In this document: positions 8,750 through 14,537 of the stretch, in pieces
How positions within the stretch are numbered: the first letter of the stretch is position 1
How the letters are laid out: every line of letters starts with the position of its first letter
Origin: Bacteroidales bacterium UBA1195
GTDB lineage: Bacteria > Bacteroidota > Bacteroidia > Bacteroidales > WCHB1-69
DNA: 16,147 nt
Direction of reading: 5' to 3'
Assembly (NCBI GenBank): GCA_002309855.1
Contig: DBYD01000059.1
Location: forward strand, 1 to 16,147
Translations under genes and position numbers: made by a program
The notes under the pieces: generated by a model
What the model saw: the letters and a program-made list of their open reading frames with translations, nothing else
What the model was told of the DNA's origin: nothing
Databases searched by the model: none

Positions 8750-9904
8750 TCAATGTTTTTTTCGTATTAGAAAAAAGCCAAGATACCTACGCAACACCTT
8801 CCGTATCAAGGCAGGGACAAGCCCCTCCTTCTCATATAGCGACAATTGGTGGTCGGAAAAGTAGCGGACAAAATGGGGATAATCCTTCACATTGCGCAGC
8901 CAGAACTGATAGAACGGCTTGTGGAACAGCAGCATGATACGTGACACGGAACGGATGTCCTGTTGCACTGGCCGGATGCGCCTAAGGTATTCCCCGGCAG
9001 GAGCCTCCGGATGCGCCAGCACAGACTCTGCCGCCTGCACACCGGAATAAAGCGACCAGTAGAGACCCTCACCGGTAAGCGGATCGGCAAAACCGGCCGC
9101 ATCCCCAACAAAAAGCAGGGATTTGCCATACACTGGCTTTTTCAGGAAACCACCGCCCGGAACAAAAGCACCTTTCAGCTGATAGTTTTCCAAATTACGA
9201 ACACCAATGCCTTTCAAATAACTGGTGAAAACCCGCTTGTAATCCGTAGCGGCGTTCTCCTTGCTGCAGATGCCGATGCAGTAGCCGTCACGTTTCGGAA
9301 AGACCCAGGCATAGAGAATGTTTGGGAGGTCAAAATAGATGCCGATACCATCAAAACCGAAATCCTCCTTACGTACAAGGATTTCAAGACAGAAAAGTCT
9401 TTTCCCGTAGCGCATTCCCAGCCTGTTCCGCATCCAGCTGTTGGCACCGTCCGCCGCAATCAGAGTGTCGTAGGTCAGCATTTCTCCCGAACGGAGGTGC
9501 AGCCGCTTCTGCTCCGGATCGAATGAAATGATTTGCTCCCCTTCCATCATCCGTCCGCCAGCCCCCTTAAAGTGACTGACCAGATAATTGTCATAGACCT
9601 CCCTGTGAATCAAATCAAAGGGAATGTCTATCTCCACATCGGAGGCAACAGCGTACCTGTTGAAAAGCCTCAATCTCCTGTGCCGGTCAGCGGCAACTGC
9701 CTGCAGGATTTCCTCTTCAGTACGCTGTTCGAGCAACGAGACCAAGAGATTCCTGGTCTTCTGTGTCAGCAGGCCGCCACAAAGTTTAGGACGGGGAAAA
9801 ACGGCGCGGTCAACCACACAGCAGTCAGCACCGGCCTTTTGGAGCCGGATTGCAGCGCCCATGCCCGCAGGACCCCCACCAATAATCAGTACGGGAAAAT
9901 GCAT
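8750..9904 (-). CDS. Geranylgeranyl-reductase-family FAD flavoprotein
   Basis: A 384-residue FAD-dependent oxidoreductase. The N-terminal Rossmann motif is VLIIGGGPAGMGAA (5-18), followed by PRPKLCGGLLT (38-48), a pattern typical of geranylgeranyl reductase and related flavoproteins. ADGANS (151-156) and FVGDAAGFADPLTGEGLYWS (265-284) are the further FAD-contacting motifs. Family members saturate isoprenoid chains or hydroxylate and reduce other lipids. The substrate here is unknown; a quinone or polyprenyl side chain is a guess. The reading frame extends to a TTG at 9940 inside the symporter gene, but the ATG at 9904 is preferred: it is a standard start, lies 2 nt after the symporter stop, and places the FAD motif at the usual distance from the N-terminus. 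It is the last gene of the leftward block. Confidence 0.87.
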   Translation of the reverse strand: MHFPVLIIGGGPAGMGAAIRLQKAGADCCVVDRAVFPRPKLCGGLLTQKTRNLLVSLLEQRTEEEILQAVAADRHRRLRLFNRYAVASDVEIDIPFDLIHREVYDNYLVSHFKGAGGRMMEGEQIISFDPEQKRLHLRSGEMLTYDTLIAADGANSWMRNRLGMRYGKRLFCLEILVRKEDFGFDGIGIYFDLPNILYAWVFPKRDGYCIGICSKENAATDYKRVFTSYLKGIGVRNLENYQLKGAFVPGGGFLKKPVYGKSLLFVGDAAGFADPLTGEGLYWSLYSGVQAAESVLAHPEAPAGEYLRRIRPVQQDIRSVSRIMLLFHKPFYQFWLRNVKDYPHFVRYFSDHQLSLYEKEGLVPALIRKVLRRYLGFFLIRKKH

Positions 9905-9906
9905 GT

Positions 9907-11376
9907 TTACCGGTTGTTTTGATGTTTCTTTGCCTTCCAATAATCCGCCCCGCTGATGCCCAGTTCATCCGGATCGAAATATGGATCTTTTCCGGACTTC
10001 TGCTGCCGTTCGTACATCCGTAACGCCTTGACCGGCTTTCCGGAAAGTAGCAGGATGGCGATGATGTTGATCCAGGCCATGGCACCCACGCCGATATCAC
10101 CAAGAGACCACACCGCCTTGGCCTCCTTCAGCGAACCGAAAAAGACCGATGCAACCACAGAGAAACGCAGCACCCAGAGCGCCATTTTCTCCCTGCGTCC
10201 CTTCCCCAACAGATAGACCAGGCTTGTTTCTGCATAATAATAATAGGCCATGATAGTGGTGAAGGCGAAAAAAAGCAAAGCCACAGAAATCAGAATACCA
10301 GCCGCAGAAGGGCCGATCAAGGTGCTGACAGCGGCTGTGGTGTATCCTACACCGGGTTCCCCCAGCCCCTCCACCGCAGCGCTGCAAAGAAGCTGGCCGT
10401 TACCGTCAACCACCTGATAAGTATGGGTGGCAAGAATCATTACTGCCGTTGCGGTGCATACCAACAATGTATCCACATAGACTGAAAAGGCCTGCACCAG
10501 CCCCTGCCGGACCGGATGGCTCACCTTGGCAGCACCCGCCACAATGGCACCGGTACCCTGCCCAGCCTCATTGGAATAGATGCCGCGTTTGACCCCCCAA
10601 GCCACCGCACTGCCCAGAATACCCCCAAAGAGTTCATGAGCGCCAATGGCGGAACGGAACATGTCCGCCAGCGCTCCCGGCACCGCCGAAGCGTTAAAGG
10701 CCAGAATAACCAAGGAAAGCAGCACATAGAGGATGGCCATAAATGGGGCCACCACCGCCGCCACACTGGCAATCCGCTTTACGCCACCAATCACCACCAG
10801 TGCAATCAGCAGCGCAACCCCCGCCCCAATGATTGCAGGCGGCAAATGGAAGGTTCCGGCAAATGAAAGCGCAATGCCGTTGGACTGCACCGGAGGCATG
10901 AACAGACCGCAGGCCAGCAGGGCGCAACAGGCAAACAGGATGGCAAACGGCTTGCTATGCAATCCCTTTTCAATATAATAGGAAGGACCACCACGGAACT
11001 GTCCGGCATGTTCCTCTTTGTAAATCTGTGACAATGTTGCCTCCGCATAGGCGGATCCGGCTCCAAGGAAAGCAATAATCCACATCCAGACAATGGCACC
11101 TGGACCGCCATAACCGATGGCCGTGGCCACCCCGACAATGTTACCGGTCCCAACCCTTCCGGAAAGCGCAACGGCAAAGGCCTGAAAGGAGGAAATACCC
11201 ACCTTTTGGGATCTGTCTGTATGGAAAAGCAGGCGGAACATCTCACCGAAATGGCGGATCTGCACGAATCTGGTACGGATGGAAAAATAGAGGCCGGCAC
11301 CGAGACACAGCACCACCAGGGCGGGACTCCACACCCAACCTACCACCCTTTCCACAACTACGGAAAAATCGAACAT
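9907..11376 (-). CDS. alsT: AGCS-family sodium:alanine/glycine symporter
   Basis: A 489-residue inner-membrane transporter that imports small neutral amino acids (alanine or glycine in characterised relatives) with Na+. The N-terminal region matches the family: GAGLYFSIRTRFVQIRHF (26-43), GRVGTGNIVGVATAIGYGGP (73-92), then FLGAGSAYAEATLSQIYKE (103-121). The signature around GIYSNEAGQGTGAI (265-278) and HPVRQGLVQAF (287-297) is present. About ten or eleven membrane segments are visible, with a polar tail from about 446. The open frame runs 34 codons further upstream, but these lie inside tmRNA and resemble nothing. The ATG at 11376 aligns with the usual start of the family. This puts the start codon 3 nt after the ACC 3' end of ssrA, with no room for a separate leader, so expression must depend on a transcript shared with tmRNA or on a promoter inside it. 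Confidence 0.92.
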   Translation of the reverse strand: MFDFSVVVERVVGWVWSPALVVLCLGAGLYFSIRTRFVQIRHFGEMFRLLFHTDRSQKVGISSFQAFAVALSGRVGTGNIVGVATAIGYGGPGAIVWMWIIAFLGAGSAYAEATLSQIYKEEHAGQFRGGPSYYIEKGLHSKPFAILFACCALLACGLFMPPVQSNGIALSFAGTFHLPPAIIGAGVALLIALVVIGGVKRIASVAAVVAPFMAILYVLLSLVILAFNASAVPGALADMFRSAIGAHELFGGILGSAVAWGVKRGIYSNEAGQGTGAIVAGAAKVSHPVRQGLVQAFSVYVDTLLVCTATAVMILATHTYQVVDGNGQLLCSAAVEGLGEPGVGYTTAAVSTLIGPSAAGILISVALLFFAFTTIMAYYYYAETSLVYLLGKGRREKMALWVLRFSVVASVFFGSLKEAKAVWSLGDIGVGAMAWINIIAILLLSGKPVKALRMYERQQKSGKDPYFDPDELGISGADYWKAKKHQNNR

Positions 11377-11379
11377 AAA

Positions 11380-11749
11380 GGTGGAGCTGGAGGGAGTCGA
11401 ACCCTCGTCCAAACACGCTGCAAAAACGCTTTCTACATGCTTATCCTTGGATTGGTTTTCGTCCGGAGGATGGTACAAGGCTATACCGGCGACCGGCTTA
11501 TCCTCTAAGATTTCGGCAACGGTGCGAGGCCGCCGTCACCTATCTTCCCCTTTCCGATGCCTCGGTCCGGACGTCGGGAAGAGAGACTTCCGGGGAGACA
11601 GCTTCGTGCGTTAGCTATGGCTAGGCAGCGAGAGCAAAGTTGTTGTTTTCGCCATTTATTTGGCATGAAAGTTGGCTGTTACGGAACCTGCTTACAACGT
11701 CCGGCATGCTTACATTCCCACATACGAGCTGTCAAAACCAAGCAGCCCC
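11380..11749 (-). ncRNA. ssrA: tmRNA (transfer-messenger RNA), one-piece
   Basis: tmRNA rescues stalled ribosomes by acting first as tRNA-Ala and then as a short mRNA for a degradation tag. The 5' end GGGGCTG (11749-11743) pairs with CAGCTCC (11389-11383), including one G-U pair, to form the acceptor stem. The 5' side continues with the conserved GGTTTTGACAG. The 3' side has a T-arm: GAGGG, loop TTCGACT, CCCTC (11406-11390). The internal tag frame is intact (11653-11621) and ends TAG. A single unbroken molecule of about 370 nt is predicted. Of the terminal CCA only CC is encoded (11381-11380) before a T, so the last A is probably added after transcription. It lies 36 nt after the amidohydrolase stop and 3 nt before the symporter ATG. 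The exact pseudoknot borders were not worked out. Confidence 0.96.
11621..11653 (-). other. tmRNA tag reading frame, (A)GENNNFALAA
   Basis: The resume codon is GGC at 11653-11651, preceded by AAAT. The frame reads Gly-Glu-Asn-Asn-Asn-Phe-Ala-Leu-Ala-Ala and stops at TAG (11623-11621). With the Ala carried by tmRNA itself the added tag is AGENNNFALAA. The ALAA end is the usual recognition signal for ClpXP-type proteases. Compared with the GENNYALAA-like tags I recall from other Bacteroidales, it has one extra Asn and Phe in place of Tyr. Confidence 0.93.
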
Positions 11750-11768
11750 TTTGCGAAAAACGCGGCTG

Positions 11769-11776
11769 CAAAAGTA
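11769..11776 (-). promoter_or_regulatory. -7 box of the ssrA promoter
   Basis: On the - strand the box reads TACTTTTG followed by CAG, a perfect TAnnTTTG. It lies between the amidohydrolase stop and the tmRNA, ending 19 nt before the mature 5' end. That leaves a leader of roughly a dozen bases for RNase P to remove. No clear TTTG is seen at the -33 position, which would fall in the end of the amidohydrolase gene. Confidence 0.6.
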
Positions 11777-11785
11777 GTTAAAATA

Positions 11786-12919
11786 TCAATACGGCAGCAG
11801 GAGTTTTTCAAAAAAATCTGCTGCAAGTGGAATGACGGCATCAGGAAAGTCAAAATCGGGATGGTGCAGTTCGGGCTGACCCTCCCCGCTCCCTATGCCG
11901 AAAAAGGCTCCAGGATACCGCATCAGATAGTCGGCGAAATCCTCCGACCAGCGGAACGGATGCTCAGCCATTACAAAGTCCGAACCTGCGTTTCGCGCCT
12001 TTTCAACCAGCTTATCAACCTGCACATCATGGTTTTCGGTTGCATTAAATGGCTCACGCCATTCCATATTGAAGCCAAGTCCGTAACGGTCGGCAATGCT
12101 CCGCACCAACGCCGGCACCTCCTCTTTTAGGGCCGCCATGCTCCGGTTGGTATAGGCACGGAGCGTGAACATCACATACGCCTCCCCTGCCGAAGTGCCG
12201 AAGGCCTCCTTTCCCAGACGCACCGCAATCAGCGTCGCCTGCCTGAAACCATCACCGTCAAGGTCGGGAGAGGTGTTCAAAGCCAGAACACTGCGGATTA
12301 TTTCCGCCACTGCAAGGCCTGGGTTTGCACCCATTTCCGGAAAGGCGGCATGGGTCTCCCTGCCCTGCAGATGCAGCACCACCCCCACCGAAGCGGCGGC
12401 GAATGTCCCGTGACGGAAAACCAGCTGCCCCAGAGGATAACCCGGAAGGCTATGCAACCCATAAACCGCTGAAATCCTATATTTCTGCAGCACCCCGGCC
12501 TCCAATATCCTACGGCTGCCCTCACCAGTCTCCTCCGCAGGCTGGAAAACCAGCACAGCCGTACATGGAAGTGACCCCGAACCCATCCTTTCAGACAGTT
12601 TTTCCGCAAGCCGCAGCAGAATGGCTGTATGGCCGTCATGGCCGCACTTGTGCGACACGCCCGGCGATTCCGAAGCATACGGCAAAGGCAGTGTCTCACA
12701 AATGGGCAGCGCATCGATATCGGCACGGAAGGCTACCGCCTCCGCACCGGCATCACCGAAAACCGCCACCAGACCGTACCCACCGACATGCTCATGCAGG
12801 ACGGTCGGATACAGCTTGCGCAAGAATGCCGCTATGGCATCATGGGTGTTCCTCTCATGCCCTGAAAGTTCCGGATGCGCATGCAGATGATGCCTGAAAC
12901 TTATGATATCGCCAATCAT
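11786..12919 (-). CDS. M20-family metal-dependent amidohydrolase
   Basis: A 377-residue, probably cytoplasmic, hydrolase of the M20D type (IAA-amino-acid hydrolase, hippurate hydrolase or N-acetyl-diaminopimelate deacetylase relatives). These cleave N-acyl amino acids at a di-metal centre. Motifs are RHHLHAHPELSG (9-20), FRADIDALP (64-72), HKCGHDGH (90-97), FQPAEETGEG (125-134), GLH (154-156) and the late LHHPDFDF (351-358). Probable metal ligands are Cys92, His94, Glu130, His155 and His352, with Glu129 as candidate general base. The GRETHAAFPEMGANP segment (186-200) marks the small dimerisation domain with His190. The substrate cannot be told from sequence. The gene starts 6 nt after the proS stop, so it is almost certainly co-transcribed with proS. 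Confidence 0.9.
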   Translation of the reverse strand: MIGDIISFRHHLHAHPELSGHERNTHDAIAAFLRKLYPTVLHEHVGGYGLVAVFGDAGAEAVAFRADIDALPICETLPLPYASESPGVSHKCGHDGHTAILLRLAEKLSERMGSGSLPCTAVLVFQPAEETGEGSRRILEAGVLQKYRISAVYGLHSLPGYPLGQLVFRHGTFAAASVGVVLHLQGRETHAAFPEMGANPGLAVAEIIRSVLALNTSPDLDGDGFRQATLIAVRLGKEAFGTSAGEAYVMFTLRAYTNRSMAALKEEVPALVRSIADRYGLGFNMEWREPFNATENHDVQVDKLVEKARNAGSDFVMAEHPFRWSEDFADYLMRYPGAFFGIGSGEGQPELHHPDFDFPDAVIPLAADFFEKLLLPY

Positions 12920-12925
12920 TGCAGA

Positions 12926-14398
12926 TCAATAGGCGCGGGCGAACAGAACCCTCTGGTGGGAAGGCCGTCCGGAATAGACGCAGCGTCCCTCCTCCTGCGG
13001 ATTGTCAAACGGGATACAGCGGATAGTGGCCTTTGTAAACTCCTTGATCTTCTCCTCGGTCTCGGCTGTGCCGTCCCAGTGGCAGTAGAGGAATCCGCCC
13101 TTTTCAATCTGTTCCTGGAACTCCTCCCATGTATCCACACGGTGAATGCTTGCATCGCGGAAGCTCTTCGCCTTCACAAACATGTTCTGCTGGATCTTGT
13201 CCATAAGGGCAACCGTCTCCTCCACGGCAGAATCCGTATCAACCAGCCATTTTTCAAGCGTATCGCGGCGGAACAGCTCCACCTTGCCCTGCTCCAGATC
13301 GCGGGCACCCACTGTAATCCGCACCGGCACGCCCTGCAGCTCGTATTCGTGGAACTTCCAGCCGGAACGGTATTCCTCACGGTTATCAAACTTGACAGTG
13401 ATGTCCCTTTCCAAAAGCGCACCTTTAATCCGTTCGGCAACCTCAGAGACCTGCGCCAGCTGCTCGTCATTGCGGTAGATCGGAATGATAACCACTTGGA
13501 GCGGGGCTATTTTCGGCGGAAGCACCAGCCCGTTGTTGTCGGAATGGGTCATTAAGAGGCCGCCGATAAGGCGGGTGGAGACGCCCCATGAGGTGGCCCA
13601 CACATATTCAAGTTTGTTCTCCTTGTTCAGGAACTGCACGTCAAAGGCCTTGGCGAAATTCTGTCCGAGAAAATGTGAGGTGCCGGCCTGCAAAGCCTTG
13701 CCGTCCTGCATCAGCGCCTCGATGCAATAGGTGTCTTCCGCACCGGCGAAACGTTCGGTCTCGGTCTTGCGGCCGCGAATCACCGGCATCGCCATGTACT
13801 TCTCGGCAAACTCCGCATATACATTAATCATTTTCTCCGTCTCCTCCAGTGCCTCCTCGCGCGTCTGATGGGCGGTATGCCCCTCCTGCCAAAGGAATTC
13901 GGCGGTCCGTAGGAACAGGCGGGTCCGCATTTCCCAGCGCATCACATTGGCCCATTGGTTTATAAGCAGCGGAAGGTCACGGTAGGAATGAATCCAGTTC
14001 TTATAGGTGCTCCAGATGATGGTCTCAGAGGTGGGGCGGACTATCAGCTCCTCCTCCAGCTTCGCTTCCGGATCGACCACCACGCCGTGAGTCTCCGGAT
14101 CGGCCTTGAGACGGTAATGTGTCACAACAGCGCATTCCTTGGCAAAACCCTCCACATGATGCGCCTCCCTGCTCAGATAGGATTTGGGTATCAGCAGAGG
14201 AAAATAGGCGTTGACATGTCCGGTCCTCTTGAACATGCGGTCCAGCGCATGCTGCATGTTTTCCCACAAAGTGTAGCCATAAGGTTTGATGACCATGCAT
14301 CCTCTTACCGAAGAGTTTTCAGCCAACCCAGCATTGATTACCAAATCGTTATACCATTGCGAATAATTCTCTTCCCTTGTTGTTAACTGTTCTGCCAT
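12926..14398 (-). CDS. proS: Prolyl-tRNA synthetase (archaeal/eukaryotic-like type)
   Basis: A 490-residue class II synthetase that charges tRNA-Pro. It is the shorter form without an editing insertion between motifs 2 and 3, with the extra C-terminal domain typical of the archaeal/eukaryotic-like type. Visible are GCMVIKPYGYTLWE (33-46), RPTSET (121-126), motif 2 as RWEMRTRLFLRTAEFLWQEG (154-173), GTSHFLGQNFAKAFD (239-253), and SWGVSTR followed by GGLLMTHSDNNG (270-290, motif 3). An anticodon-binding domain follows (about 300-400). The C-terminal domain contains Cys439, Cys461 and Cys473 and ends in a conserved-type Tyr. The open frame extends 70 codons further upstream through the promoter region, but that part is unrelated. 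The ATG at 14398 gives the standard N-terminus MAEQLTTREENYSQWYND. It heads the leftward block. Confidence 0.95.
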   Translation of the reverse strand: MAEQLTTREENYSQWYNDLVINAGLAENSSVRGCMVIKPYGYTLWENMQHALDRMFKRTGHVNAYFPLLIPKSYLSREAHHVEGFAKECAVVTHYRLKADPETHGVVVDPEAKLEEELIVRPTSETIIWSTYKNWIHSYRDLPLLINQWANVMRWEMRTRLFLRTAEFLWQEGHTAHQTREEALEETEKMINVYAEFAEKYMAMPVIRGRKTETERFAGAEDTYCIEALMQDGKALQAGTSHFLGQNFAKAFDVQFLNKENKLEYVWATSWGVSTRLIGGLLMTHSDNNGLVLPPKIAPLQVVIIPIYRNDEQLAQVSEVAERIKGALLERDITVKFDNREEYRSGWKFHEYELQGVPVRITVGARDLEQGKVELFRRDTLEKWLVDTDSAVEETVALMDKIQQNMFVKAKSFRDASIHRVDTWEEFQEQIEKGGFLYCHWDGTAETEEKIKEFTKATIRCIPFDNPQEEGRCVYSGRPSHQRVLFARAY

Positions 14399-14413
14399 TT
14401 TTTTGGTATGATT

Positions 14414-14447
14414 TTTGAAATCTATGTTATTAAAATTATTATCTTTG
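14414..14447 (+). promoter_or_regulatory. Rightward promoter for the repeat lipoprotein
   Basis: The -7 box TATCTTTG (14440-14447), followed by CAA, matches TAnnTTTG. A TTTG at 14414-14417 is a candidate -33 element, with a 22-nt spacer, the same as at the CNNM promoter. Transcription would start near 14453 and give a leader of about 85 nt. Confidence 0.6.
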
Positions 14448-14489
14448 CAAAAATTTTCCAAAGCCCCGAAAAGCCACGGAAACAAAATG

Positions 14490-14497
14490 CAAAAGTA
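14490..14497 (-). promoter_or_regulatory. -7 box of the proS promoter
   Basis: On the - strand the box reads TACTTTTG followed by CAT, a perfect TAnnTTTG. Transcription would begin near 14484 and give a proS leader of about 85 nt. No perfect TTTG is seen at -33, only TTTA at 14519-14516. It points towards the rightward promoter at 14414-14447. Confidence 0.6.
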
Positions 14498-14523
14498 TAA
14501 AAAAAACAAACACCATAAATTGG

Positions 14524-14530
14524 AAAGGAG
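14524..14530 (+). promoter_or_regulatory. Shine-Dalgarno-like site AAAGGAG
   Basis: AAAGGAG lies 7 nt before the ATG at 14538, an ideal spacing. It is unusual here, because the other genes of the window show no comparable site, as is common in Bacteroidetes. It supports the chosen start of the lipoprotein. Confidence 0.6.
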
Positions 14531-14537
14531 CAAAACA

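Noticed and set aside
9905..9940. TTG start giving 12 extra residues to the flavoprotein.
   Set aside because: It overlaps the symporter by 34 nt and pushes the FAD motif away from its usual near-terminal place; the ATG at 9904 is better.
11377..11478. 34-codon N-terminal extension of the symporter frame.
   Set aside because: It lies wholly inside the conserved 3' part of tmRNA and has no transporter similarity; the ATG at 11376 aligns with family starts.
11470..11600. GC-rich stretch with small open frames on the + strand, at first resembling a gene-free spacer or mobile remnant.
   Set aside because: It is the pseudoknot-rich middle of tmRNA on the - strand.
12325..12897. Pro/His/Arg-rich open frame on the + strand.
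   Set aside because: It is a shadow of the amidohydrolase gene, whose metal-site motifs are all intact on the - strand.
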